A stretch of DNA of 64,000 bases, taken from positions 1,178,001 to 1,242,000 of the forward strand of contig NZ_BMRT01000001.1 of assembly GCF_014648775.1 (NCBI RefSeq), read 5' to 3'. Positions 24,165 to 31,524 of this stretch are shown one piece after another. This DNA comes from Streptomyces abikoensis (GTDB lineage: Bacteria; Actinomycetota; Actinomycetes; Streptomycetales; Streptomycetaceae). The notes under the pieces are model-generated. The model was given only the letters and a program-made list of their open reading frames with translations. It searched no databases and was not told where the DNA came from. Made by a program: the position numbers and the translations under genes. Numbering within the stretch: the first letter of the stretch is position 1; each line of letters begins with the position of its first letter.

Positions 24165-25223
24165 TCAGCCGAACTGCCGCTCGATCCGGGCCAGTTTCTC
24201 CTCCAGCGAGTCGAGCCGCGGGATGGCCTGGGTGTCGTCCTCCGCTGTGAGGTCGATGGGGACGGGCCTGTCCACCGACTGCAGCGGGCGGGAACGTACC
24301 GGAAGCTGCCCCGGCTCGACTATGGAGGGCTCCGGCCCTCCCTGCGAGCCGATCTGGGCGGGCTGCGGGGCGGCCGGCACGGCCGGGCCGGTCACCTCGA
24401 CCTGCCGTCCGCCGCGTACCCGGCCCCACATCCGGTGCTGCCGGTTGTATGCCTTCAGCCGGGCGCGCTCCAGCTTGCCGGCCTCCCGGCGGCGCATCCG
24501 GTGCTGGGCCTGCTGGCGCTTGTCCTCGCGGACCTCCTCCACGGCCTCGTCCAGCGACCGCACACCCTCCAGGAGCATCAGCGACCAGGCGCCGAAGGTC
24601 TCCCGGGGCGCCCGCAGCCATCGCACTATCCGGATCTGCGGCAGTGGGCGGGGCACCAGGCCCTGCTCGCGCAGCGCCGCGCGGCGGGTCTGCTTGAGCG
24701 CCCGGTCGAAGAGCACGGCCGCCGACAGCGACATGCCGGCGAAGAACTGCGGAGCCCCCGCGTGGTCCAGCCCCCGGGGCGCGTGCACCCAGTTGAACCA
24801 GGCGGCGGCGCTCGCGAACGTCCACACCAGCATCCGGGAGCCCAGCGCGGCGTCGCCGTGGCTCGCCTCGCGCACCGCCAGCACCGAGCAGAACATGGCG
24901 GCGCCGTCGAGGCCGAAGGGCACCAGGTACTCCCAGCCGTCCGTCAGCCCCAGGTTCTGCTGCCCGAAGCCGACCAGGCCATGGAAGGAGAGGGCCGCGG
25001 CGACCGCGGCGCAGCAGAAGAGGAGTACGTACGAGGCGCTGCCGTAGAGGGCTTCCTTGCGGCGTCTGCGTTCCTCGTTGCGCTCCCAGGAGTCCGTGCC
25101 GGCGGCCCCGTCCTCCCTGGCGGTGTTCCGGCCGCGCGTGTACACCGTCACCGCCACCACTGCCCCGATGAGCGCCACGGCACTGGGGAGCGCCCAATTC
25201 AGCGGTATGTCGGTCACTCTCAT
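24165..25223 (-). CDS. DUF2637 family membrane protein
   Basis: 352 residues from ATG 25223 (AAGGGACGAAG upstream). Four hydrophobic helices: LPSAVALIGAVVAVTVY near the N-terminus, then ASYVLLFCCAAVAAALSFHG, YLVPFGLDGAAMFCSVLAV and MLVWTFASAAAWFNWVHA. This matches the DUF2637/SpdB2-like group found in streptomycetes. A long basic, probably coiled-coil region follows (RREAGKLERARLKAYNRQHR), and a disordered Pro/Gln-rich tail ends in a short helix EEKLARIERQFG. DUF2637 proteins include plasmid-spread proteins, but chromosomal copies have no defined job. No conjugation genes are nearby. Confidence 0.85.
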   Translation of the reverse strand: MRVTDIPLNWALPSAVALIGAVVAVTVYTRGRNTAREDGAAGTDSWERNEERRRRKEALYGSASYVLLFCCAAVAAALSFHGLVGFGQQNLGLTDGWEYLVPFGLDGAAMFCSVLAVREASHGDAALGSRMLVWTFASAAAWFNWVHAPRGLDHAGAPQFFAGMSLSAAVLFDRALKQTRRAALREQGLVPRPLPQIRIVRWLRAPRETFGAWSLMLLEGVRSLDEAVEEVREDKRQQAQHRMRRREAGKLERARLKAYNRQHRMWGRVRGGRQVEVTGPAVPAAPQPAQIGSQGGPEPSIVEPGQLPVRSRPLQSVDRPVPIDLTAEDDTQAIPRLDSLEEKLARIERQFG

Positions 25224-25392
25224 CTTCGTCCCTTGCATGCAGTACGGCGTTTCGCGCGCCATCCTGACGGACTCGCGCCGGATGCCAAGGGGTTTCGCGG
25301 TAACTCACCGCCAATGGACGGCAAGGATATACGGAGAGCGACGAATGAATTCGAACGCCCGCCAGCGGCAGGTGAATTGAGTTCTAACCAAT

Positions 25393-25408
25393 CCACTCGA
25401 TCGAGTGG
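25393..25408. promoter_or_regulatory. Perfect 16-base palindrome
   Basis: CCACTCGATCGAGTGG, with no spacer, in the gap between the divergent DUF2637 and GntR genes. It shares the CGATC core with the next palindrome, so one dimeric regulator could bind both. Confidence 0.5.
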
Positions 25409-25461
25409 CTTAGCCGTTTTGGCCGGAAGGGGGTGCGGCCGGGGCCGCGGACGTCGAGAGG

Positions 25462-25480
25462 ATGATCGAATCCCGATCAT
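25462..25480. promoter_or_regulatory. Interrupted palindrome
   Basis: ATGATCG-aatcc-CGATCAT, perfect seven-base arms. It lies two bases from the iron-box-like site and may bind the downstream GntR-family protein, whose relatives commonly recognise short interrupted palindromes. Confidence 0.45.
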
Positions 25481-25482
25481 AA

Positions 25483-25501
25483 GGAGGTAAGCCTAACCTT
25501 A
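25483..25501. promoter_or_regulatory. Iron-box-like site (DmdR/IdeR type)
   Basis: GGAGGTAAGCCTAACCTTA matches 14 of 19 positions of TTAGGTTAGGCTAACCTAA, including the CTAACCT half. It sits 17 bases upstream of the likely -35 of the GntR gene. The affinity for an iron regulator is uncertain. Confidence 0.45.
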
Positions 25502-25518
25502 CTCAGACGAATCGGGGT

Positions 25519-25546
25519 TTGAACTGCCGGATTCGCCGCCTATGGT
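25519..25546 (+). promoter_or_regulatory. Probable housekeeping-type promoter of the gntR-type gene
   Basis: TTGAAC (25519-25524), 16 bases, TATGGT (25541-25546). Transcription would begin near 25553, leaving a leader of about 20 bases with AGGAGG before the ATG at 25573. Confidence 0.5.
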
Positions 25547-25572
25547 TCCGATGGGACACCAGGAGGACCTCA

Positions 25573-26319
25573 ATGGAGCAGGGCAGACCCCACAGCGCAG
25601 TATCGCGGCCGCATACCGGTGTACCCGCGCAGGCCACGCCGAGCGCGCGCGGGGAGCACACCCATGACGAGAGCGAGTACGGCTACGCCCCCGGCGCCCG
25701 CCCCGCGCCCCGGGTTCCCCAGCGCTACTCCGTCCGGGGGCAGGTGCTCGACGCCCTCCGCAAGGCGCTCGTCAGCGGGGAGCTCGTGCCCGGCGAGGTC
25801 TACTCCGGGCCCGCGCTCGGCGAGCGTTTCGGGGTGAGCGCGACTCCCGTGCGGGAGGCCATGCAGCAACTGGCTCTGGAGGGCGCGGTCGAGGTCGTCC
25901 CCAACCGGGGCTTCCGCGTCACCAGCCGCACCGAGCGCGACCACGCGGAACTCGCGGAGGTCCGCGCGCTGCTGGAGGTGCCCGCCCTGCTGCGGGTCGC
26001 CCGCGCGGTGCCGGCGGCCCGCTGGCGCGAGCTGCGGCCGCTGGCCGAGCGCACGGCCGCCGTGGCCGCCGAGGGCGACCGCGCGGCCTACGCGGAGGCC
26101 GACCGGGCCTTCCACCGGGCGCTCCTGGAGCTCACCGGCAACCGGCAGCTCGTGATCGTCGCGGACGAGCTCCACCGCCGGGCCCAGTGCCCGGGCGCGG
26201 TGACGGGCGGGCTCACCGCCCACGCCGCGGAGCACCTGCGCTTGCTGGACGCACTGGAGGCCCGGGACCTGACGGCGGTCGAAGCCCTGGCGACCCACCA
26301 CTGCGCGGGCCCGTCGTAG
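25573..26319 (+). CDS. GntR family transcriptional regulator (FCD-type)
   Basis: 248 residues from ATG 25573, fixed by AGGAGGACCTCA. A 45-residue flexible tail precedes the winged helix (VRGQVLDALRKALVSGELVP; LGERFGVSATPVREAMQQLA; GAVEVVPNRGFRVTSRT). The C-terminal FCD-type effector domain has the helical pattern LAEVRALLEVPALLRVARAV and EADRAFHRALLELTGNRQLV. Ligand and targets are unknown. The upstream region carries two palindromes and an iron-box-like site, so both autoregulation and iron input are possible. Confidence 0.88.
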   Translation: MEQGRPHSAVSRPHTGVPAQATPSARGEHTHDESEYGYAPGARPAPRVPQRYSVRGQVLDALRKALVSGELVPGEVYSGPALGERFGVSATPVREAMQQLALEGAVEVVPNRGFRVTSRTERDHAELAEVRALLEVPALLRVARAVPAARWRELRPLAERTAAVAAEGDRAAYAEADRAFHRALLELTGNRQLVIVADELHRRAQCPGAVTGGLTAHAAEHLRLLDALEARDLTAVEALATHHCAGPS

Positions 26320-26327
26320 GGGGGAGA

Positions 26328-26370
26328 CCCCCCGGCCCGCCACCGCCGGGGGGCCGGGGCACAGCCCCGG
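26328..26370 (+). terminator. Two consecutive hairpins after the gntR-type gene
   Basis: CCCCCCGG (26328-26335) pairs with CCGGGGGG (26346-26353), and CCGGGGC pairs with GCCCCGG (26354-26370, three-base loop). The tandem GC hairpins start 9 bases after the stop codon. Confidence 0.6.
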
Positions 26371-26600
26371 GAAACGGTGAAAGGGCGGGACAGGGGCCCA
26401 CCCCCCGCCGCGACGGCGATCAGCCACCGCGCCGGAGACCGGCGGTGCCGAACCACCCCCGCCCCGCCCGACACCAGCGACCCGCGCCGCAGCGGCTCGC
26501 CGCCACCGCGGCCCGGCCCCACCGCGGCCCGGCCCGCCCCGCCCAGGGGGCCCGCCCCGCCCGGGGGGCGGCAGACGCCCCGGGGGCCCACCCCCCGGCG
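26371..26600. other. C-rich intergenic stretch without a gene
   Basis: 230 bases between convergent genes, including GGGAAACGGTGAAAGGGCGG, a phrase typical of Streptomyces intergenic repeats, followed by a very C-rich tract. No credible coding sequence. Confidence 0.5.
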
Positions 26601-27698
26601 TCAGCTGACCCCCCGCTTCAGCGCCACCGCCGCCCTCCCCTCCGCCTGCTTCCGCTTCCAGTCGCGGCGGATCTCCGCCCGCTGACGGGCGTCCGTGCGC
26701 GAGGCGATCCACGCGTTCTCGCGGAGGAGCTTGCGGTAGCTCTCCAGGCGGCGCGGCCGCAGCGTGCCGTCCTCGACCGCCGCGAGGACCGCGCAGCCCG
26801 GCTCCGTCGCGTGGCCGCAGTCGTGGAAGCGGCAGTCCGCGGCGAGGGCCTCGATCTCGGCGAAGGTCCGGCCGACGCCGTCCTCCGCGTCCCACAGGCC
26901 CACTCCCCGCAGCCCGGGGGTGTCGATGAGGACGCCGCCGCCGGGCAGCGGCAGCAGGTTGCGCGTGGTCGTGGTGTGGCGGCCCTTGCCGTCACGGTCA
27001 CGCGTGGTCTGCACGGCCTGGACCTCGCCGCCGACGAGCGCATTGGCCAGCGTGGACTTGCCGGCGCCGGACTGGCCGAGGAGGACGGACGCGCCGCCCG
27101 CCAGCACGGCCGCGAGGACGTCGACGCCCTCCCCCGTCTCGGCGCTGACGGCCAGCACCGTCACGCCCGGCGCCGCCGTCTCCGCGTCGGCGACGAGGTG
27201 GGCGAGGGTGGCGGGGTCGGGGACGAGGTCGGCCTTGGTGAGGACGACGAGCGGGGTGGCGCCGCTCTCCCAGGCCAGGGTCAGGAACCGCTCGATCCGG
27301 CCCAGGTCGAGCTCGACGGCGAGCGAGACGGCGACGACGGCGTGATCGACGTTGGCGGCGAGGATCTGGCCCTCGGACCGCTTGGAGGACGTGGAGCGGA
27401 CGAAGGCGGTGCGGCGCGGCAGCAGGGCCCGTACGTAGCCTCCGGCGAGGTCGACGGCGGCCCAGTCGCCGGTGCACATGATGTTCAGCGGGTCGCCGGT
27501 GGTGACGAGCGAGGTGTCGGCCATGACATGGCGTACGCCGCTCTCGCCGTCCGCGACGACCAGGTCGCAGCGGCCGCGGTCGACGCGGACGATCCGCCCG
27601 GGGACGAGCCCCTCGGCGGCGTGGGGAGCGAAGCTGTCAGCGAACCCGGCGTCCCAGCCGTAGGCGGAGAGGGGGTGCGCAGAGGTGTGCTCGGACAA
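26601..27698 (-). CDS. rsgA: Ribosome small-subunit-dependent GTPase A
   Basis: 365 residues from TTG 27698, with AAGGA nine bases upstream. The GTPase is circularly permuted as in RsgA: an N-terminal OB fold, then the G4 motif LTKADL, G1 GQSGAGKST, and G3 DTPGLRG. A C-terminal zinc region follows (DCRFHDCGHATEPGCAVL). It acts in late 30S maturation. An out-of-frame small ORF with a very strong ribosome site overlaps the start. Identity is secure; the TTG start is the best candidate by sequence. Confidence 0.92.
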   Translation of the reverse strand: MSEHTSAHPLSAYGWDAGFADSFAPHAAEGLVPGRIVRVDRGRCDLVVADGESGVRHVMADTSLVTTGDPLNIMCTGDWAAVDLAGGYVRALLPRRTAFVRSTSSKRSEGQILAANVDHAVVAVSLAVELDLGRIERFLTLAWESGATPLVVLTKADLVPDPATLAHLVADAETAAPGVTVLAVSAETGEGVDVLAAVLAGGASVLLGQSGAGKSTLANALVGGEVQAVQTTRDRDGKGRHTTTTRNLLPLPGGGVLIDTPGLRGVGLWDAEDGVGRTFAEIEALAADCRFHDCGHATEPGCAVLAAVEDGTLRPRRLESYRKLLRENAWIASRTDARQRAEIRRDWKRKQAEGRAAVALKRGVS

Positions 27699-27771
27699 GA
27701 CGGTGGTCCTTCAGGAGGGAGGTGCGGATGGTCTTCTGAGCGCGGGCACGGCCCGTGGCGACGACAGTCAT
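27637..27771 (-). CDS. Small ORF overlapping the rsgA start (44 aa)
   Basis: ATG 27771 follows ACAGGAGGTGAGCACGCG, a much better ribosome site than rsgA's own. It reads MTVVATGRARAQKTIRTSLL and continues with an Arg/Leu-rich stretch, ending 62 bases inside rsgA in another frame. It might couple translation of rsgA or be a leader peptide. No homology is recognised. Confidence 0.35.
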   Translation of the reverse strand: MTVVATGRARAQKTIRTSLLKDHRLVRAHLCAPPLRLRLGRRVR

Positions 27772-27846
27772 CGCGTGCTCACCTCCTGTGGAGTCGTTCG
27801 TCCTGACGGGATCGTCCTGACGAAAGCGATCGTAGAGACGAACGCC

Positions 27847-27879
27847 GACGGGCCGCGAGTGGTTTTCTCGCGGCCCGTC
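27847..27879 (-). terminator. Terminator hairpin after the YihY/BrkB gene
   Basis: GACGGGCCGCGAG pairs perfectly with CTCGCGGCCCGTC around a seven-base loop, 7 bases past the stop at 27887 in the direction of transcription. Confidence 0.75.
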
Positions 27880-27886
27880 AGTGGTG

Positions 27887-29068
27887 CTATTCGCGTTTGT
27901 TGTTCGGTTTGGCGTGCTTGGGCGGTTGGTCCGGTCTATGGAGCCGGGAGCGGACGTCCTCGGGGGGCAGGAACTGGGCCCAGCGCTCCGGGAATTCCGA
28001 GGGGGGCTCCCGGTCCTGGCCGATGACGCCCTCCTCGGCCTCCCAGGGATCGTCGTCGTTCTCGTGGACCAGGGCCCGCGCGGCCCGCTCGGCGGCCGCG
28101 CGGGCGGCGGCGGCCTCGCGCTGCCGGTCGACCTCGGCGCGGGCGGCGGCGGTGGTGACGGAGGGCCAGACCCGGTCGATCGCCGCGTTCACGGCGGCGC
28201 CGACGAGCACCGCGAAGGCGGAGACGCCGATCCACAGGAGCACGGCGACGGGCGCGGCCAGCGAGCTGTAGATGGTGACGCCCTCGACGGTGTGGGTGAG
28301 GTAGACGCGCAGCAGGAGGCTGCCGAGGACCCACATGGTGAGGGCGACGAAGGCGCCCGGGATGTCCTCCGCCCAGGGGGACCGCACGGGCACGGACACG
28401 TGGTAGAGCGTGGTGAGGAAGGCGATGGACAGGAGGGTGACGACGGGCCAGTAGAGGAAGCGGACGGCGTCCGCGCTCCAGGGCACGACGTTCACCACCG
28501 TCTCCGGCCCGGCCACCATCAGCGGCAGCGCCACCGCCCCGATGACGAGGGCGACGACGTAGAGGAGGAAGGCCAGCAGCCGGGTCCTGACGATGCCGCG
28601 CTTGCCCTCCAGCCCGTACATGATCGTGATGGTGTCCACGAAGACGTTCACGGCCCGCGAGCCGGACCACAGGGCGATGGCGAAGCCGACGGAGATGATG
28701 TCCGGGCTGCCGAGCTTGAGGACGTCGCGGACCAGCGGCTCGGCGATCTCCTTGGTGCCCTTGTCCGACAGGACGGCGGAGGACACGGTGAGGATGCTCT
28801 CCTGGATGCCGAGGATGGTGCGGGTACCCGTCCAGTCGTCCAGGTAGCGCAGCAGCCCGAGGAGGGCGAGCAGCAGCGGGGGCAGCGACAGGAGGGTGAA
28901 GAAGGCGGCTTCGGCGGCCAGTCCCGTGACGCGGTACTCCATGCAGGAGTTGACGGTGTCCTTCAGGAGCAGCCACGCCATCCTGCGTTTGGAGACATTT
29001 CGGTACAGGGCCCTGGCCCTGCGGAGCCGGCCGACCTCCCGGCCCGAATGTTCTTTTGCTGCCTGCAC
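27887..29068 (-). CDS. YihY/BrkB family inner-membrane protein
   Basis: 393 residues from GTG 29068. The family pattern is present: the conserved AWLLLKDTVNSCMEYRVTGL and AAEAAFFTLLSLPPLLLALL at the first helix, then about six helices in all, GFAIALWSGSRAVNVFVDTI, and the late segment ITIYSSLAAPVAVLLWIGVS (VTIYSSLAAPVAVLLWIGVS in this protein). A charged C-terminal tail of about 90 residues is cytoplasmic. Function in the family is unclear; some members were once called ribonuclease BN. A strong hairpin lies just downstream. Confidence 0.88.
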   Translation of the reverse strand: MQAAKEHSGREVGRLRRARALYRNVSKRRMAWLLLKDTVNSCMEYRVTGLAAEAAFFTLLSLPPLLLALLGLLRYLDDWTGTRTILGIQESILTVSSAVLSDKGTKEIAEPLVRDVLKLGSPDIISVGFAIALWSGSRAVNVFVDTITIMYGLEGKRGIVRTRLLAFLLYVVALVIGAVALPLMVAGPETVVNVVPWSADAVRFLYWPVVTLLSIAFLTTLYHVSVPVRSPWAEDIPGAFVALTMWVLGSLLLRVYLTHTVEGVTIYSSLAAPVAVLLWIGVSAFAVLVGAAVNAAIDRVWPSVTTAAARAEVDRQREAAAARAAAERAARALVHENDDDPWEAEEGVIGQDREPPSEFPERWAQFLPPEDVRSRLHRPDQPPKHAKPNNKRE

Positions 29069-29237
29069 GACCTAACCGTATCCGCCGCGGGCGGCTCGGT
29101 TCACCCTGCGGCCGGGCAGCGGGCCCGGCGGAACCGTTGCAGGTGGGAGGCCGCGGAGGGTGATGCTGCGCCGACTCGGCACCACCCTCCGGCCGCTCCC
29201 CTTCACCTTCCGCCCGGAGCGGGTGCGTTCGCAATGG

Positions 29238-29253
29238 TTGCAAGGCGTTGCAA
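29238..29253. promoter_or_regulatory. Tandem TTGCAA boxes upstream of the GAF regulator gene
   Basis: TTGCAAGGCGTTGCAA: two palindromic hexamers four bases apart. Related ATTGCA is found at 29295-29300. The pattern, 50-65 bases upstream of the start, suggests an operator for the regulator itself or the divergent gene. Confidence 0.45.
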
Positions 29254-29302
29254 TATCGCGGATGACCCGGCGCGGAGCGGCTCGCGGCGGCACCATTGCA
29301 GC

Positions 29303-30562
29303 GTGAAGCGCATACCGATCGACGCGGGGCTGCTGCCCGCCATCCGGGAGGCCGCCCTCGCCGGCGCCGAGCCGCCCGTGCGACCGCGTCCGGTGATCGG
29401 CGAGTCGTGGCACCGGGTGCGCCGCCACGGCCTCGACCCCGACACCGGCGGGTCCGTCGCCCTGCTCTCGGTGGAGGAGGTCGAGCACCTGCGCCGGGCC
29501 TCCCCGCTGGGCGGGGTGCTGCCGCAGGTGCGGGAGGGGCTGCGCGAGGCGGTGGACGCCGTGCGGCATCTGATCGTGGTCTCGGACGCCGAGGGCCGGG
29601 TGCTGTGGCGGGAGGGCGGCGCCGGGGTGCGCCGGAGCGCGGACCGGCTGGGCTTCGAGGTGGGCGCGTCCTGGACCGAGGAGCGGGTGGGCACCAACGG
29701 GATCGGGCTGGCGCTGGTGGAGCGCCGGCCGGTGCAGGTGCACTCGGCCGAGCACTTCGTGCGGACGCACCACGCCTGGACGTGCGCGGCGGCGCCGCTG
29801 CACGATCCGCGCGACGGGCGGCTGCTGGGCGTGCTGAACGTGTCGGGGCCCGTGCCCGCGTTCAACCCGACGACGCTGGCCCTGGTGACGGCCGTGGCCA
29901 AGGTGACCGAGGCGGAGCTGCGCGCCCGGCACTGGGAGTCGGTGGACCGGCTGCGCACGGTCGCCTCGCCGATGCTGGCCCGGCTGGGCGGCCGGGCACT
30001 GGCCGTGGACCGCGACGGCTGGACGGCGGCCGTGACGGGGATGGCGCCGGTGAGCCGGGTGGTGCTGCCCCTGGAGGCGGCCCCGGGGCGGGTGTGGCTG
30101 CCGTCGCTGGGTCCGTGCACGCTGGAGCCGCTGCCGGACGGCTGGCTGGTCCGGCTGGACCGGGGCGTGGACGAGGACGTGCCGCCCGGGCGGCTGGTGC
30201 TGGACCTGCGCCGGCCGCGCACGTGGACGGTGAGCGTCGCCGGGGCGGCGGGCCAGTGGTCGCACACCCTCAGTCCGCGCCACGCCGAGCTGCTGTACGT
30301 GCTGGCCCGGCACCGGGCGGGGCGGACGGCCGCCCAGCTGGCGGCGGACCTCTTCGGCGACGCCTCGCGCACGGTGACGGTGCGGGCGGAGCTCTCCCGG
30401 CTGCGGCGCACCCTGGCGGGGGTGCTCAGCCACCGCCCGTACCGCTTCGCCGACGGGCTGGAGGTGCGTCTGCTGGAGCCTGAGGACCCCGAGGACCTGC
30501 TGCCCGCCTCGACGGCGCCGCTGGTGCTGGCCGCGCGCCGGGGGTCGGCCGTGGACCGCTGA
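29303..30562 (+). CDS. GAF-domain transcriptional regulator
   Basis: 419 residues from GTG 29303. Residues about 75-200 form a GAF domain close to those of AcoR-type activators: WTEERVGTNGIGLALVERRP and HHAWTCAAAPLHDPRDGRLL, then GVLNVSG. There is no AAA+ sigma-54 domain. Instead the C-terminus (from about residue 325) has a winged-helix-like segment: LSPRHAELLYVLARHRAGRT, AAQLAADLFG, VTVRAELSRLRRTLAGVL. In actinobacteria this architecture often controls alcohol/aldehyde dehydrogenase genes, but none is nearby here. Ligand unknown. Confidence 0.82.
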   Translation: MKRIPIDAGLLPAIREAALAGAEPPVRPRPVIGESWHRVRRHGLDPDTGGSVALLSVEEVEHLRRASPLGGVLPQVREGLREAVDAVRHLIVVSDAEGRVLWREGGAGVRRSADRLGFEVGASWTEERVGTNGIGLALVERRPVQVHSAEHFVRTHHAWTCAAAPLHDPRDGRLLGVLNVSGPVPAFNPTTLALVTAVAKVTEAELRARHWESVDRLRTVASPMLARLGGRALAVDRDGWTAAVTGMAPVSRVVLPLEAAPGRVWLPSLGPCTLEPLPDGWLVRLDRGVDEDVPPGRLVLDLRRPRTWTVSVAGAAGQWSHTLSPRHAELLYVLARHRAGRTAAQLAADLFGDASRTVTVRAELSRLRRTLAGVLSHRPYRFADGLEVRLLEPEDPEDLLPASTAPLVLAARRGSAVDR

Positions 30563-30586
30563 CAGGTGTGTGATGAGGTTTCGGCC

Positions 30587-31183
30587 ATGAGCGACAGCAC
30601 GACGACGACCGTGACCACCTGGTCGCTGGAGCAGACCTCACCGGCCGATCTCCTCCCGGCTCACGTTCCGGACGCTTCGTCCGGCATCCGGATCGAACGG
30701 GCGGCCGTGCCCTCCCCGGAATTCAGCCGTTTCCTGTACACGGCCGTGGGCGGGGACATCCGCTGGACGGACCGGCTGAGCTGGTCGTACGAGAAGTGGA
30801 CGGCCTTCCTGGAGCGGCCCGGGACGGAGACCTGGGTGGCGTACGAGCACGGCACGCCGGCCGGGTACGTGGAGCTGGACGCCCAGCCGGAGGGGGCGGT
30901 CGAGATCGTGTACTTCGGGCTGGTCCCGCGCTTCCGGGGGCGGCGGATCGGGGGCCATCTGCTGAGCGTGGGGACCGCGCGGGCCTGGGACCTGGCCGAG
31001 CGCTGGCCCGAGCGGGAGCCCACGAAGCGGGTGTGGCTGCACACGTGCAGCCTGGACGGACCGCACGCGCTCGGCAATTACGAGCGGCGCGGCTTCCGGG
31101 TGTTCGATACCAAGGTGACGGAAGAGCCGGACGCGCCCACTCCGGGCCCCTGGCCAGGCGCTTACCCGGAGGGCACGGCCTAG
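30587..31183 (+). CDS. GNAT family N-acetyltransferase
   Basis: 198 residues from ATG 30587, chosen for GAGG eight bases upstream. The acetyl-CoA binding motif A is VEIVYFGLVPRFRGRRIGGH (V-x-P-R-x-R-G-R-x-I-G), followed by LLSVGTARAWDL and a motif-B-like end HALGNYERRGFRVFDTKV. Size and motifs are normal for the superfamily; the acceptor substrate cannot be predicted. It starts 24 bases after the GAF regulator stop, and may be co-transcribed. Confidence 0.87.
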   Translation: MSDSTTTTVTTWSLEQTSPADLLPAHVPDASSGIRIERAAVPSPEFSRFLYTAVGGDIRWTDRLSWSYEKWTAFLERPGTETWVAYEHGTPAGYVELDAQPEGAVEIVYFGLVPRFRGRRIGGHLLSVGTARAWDLAERWPEREPTKRVWLHTCSLDGPHALGNYERRGFRVFDTKVTEEPDAPTPGPWPGAYPEGTA

Positions 31184-31225
31184 CCGCAGCGCGCGGGACG
31201 ACGGCGGGCGGCGGCCCGCGACCCC

Positions 31226-31256
31226 ATGGACCATTCCATATCCCGGAATGGTCCAT
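31226..31256. promoter_or_regulatory. Long inverted repeat upstream of the cysteine leader
   Basis: ATGGACCATTCC and GGAATGGTCCAT are perfect 12-base arms around a seven-base loop. Located 42 bases after the acetyltransferase stop and 56 bases before the leader-peptide ATG, it could terminate the upstream operon or be an operator for the sulfur operon. Confidence 0.55.
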
Positions 31257-31311
31257 CTTGCTATTCGGACAACAGTGGACTGGCCGAAGACTGCCGTGCC
31301 ACGCTGCCGTC

Positions 31312-31395
31312 ATGTCCCGAGCTGGAATCGCCTTGGTGAGTCGGCGTCACGTCGACCTCGGCCGCATGTCCAGCGCCATCTGTCCGGCGGGCTGA
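31312..31395 (+). CDS. Cysteine-containing leader peptide of the sulfur-assimilation operon
   Basis: A 27-codon ORF, beginning MSRAGIA and containing LVSRRHVDLGRMSSAIC followed by PAG and the stop. Short peptides with this RRHxDLxR...C pattern are repeatedly found before cysteine and sulfonate genes in Streptomyces and are annotated as putative leader peptides. A cysteine codon near the end is what is expected if slow decoding under cysteine shortage affects downstream mRNA folding. It lies 129 bases upstream of the sulfite reductase gene with a hairpin between. The ribosome site is poor. Confidence 0.8.
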   Translation: MSRAGIALVSRRHVDLGRMSSAICPAG

Positions 31396-31422
31396 CAGTC
31401 ACAGCACCACCGTTCCCTCCCT

Positions 31423-31446
31423 CCGTCGGCCGCGTGTCGCCGACGG
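31423..31446 (+). promoter_or_regulatory. Candidate attenuator hairpin
   Basis: CCGTCGGC pairs with GCCGACGG across an eight-base loop, 27 bases after the leader-peptide stop and 78 bases before the sulfite reductase start. No T-tract follows, so a Rho-type or translational mechanism would be needed. Confidence 0.45.
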
Positions 31447-31524
31447 GGTGGCCCTCGCTTCCCTTCGTATGCCGCGCCCGGCGCCTCCGCCGGTGACGCA
31501 TGCGGATCTTAAGGACATTTCTCC

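Noticed and set aside
29072..30433. Long minus-strand frame opposite the GAF regulator
   Set aside because: Composition is Arg/His/Gln/Pro-rich without motifs; the plus strand encodes a clear GAF domain.
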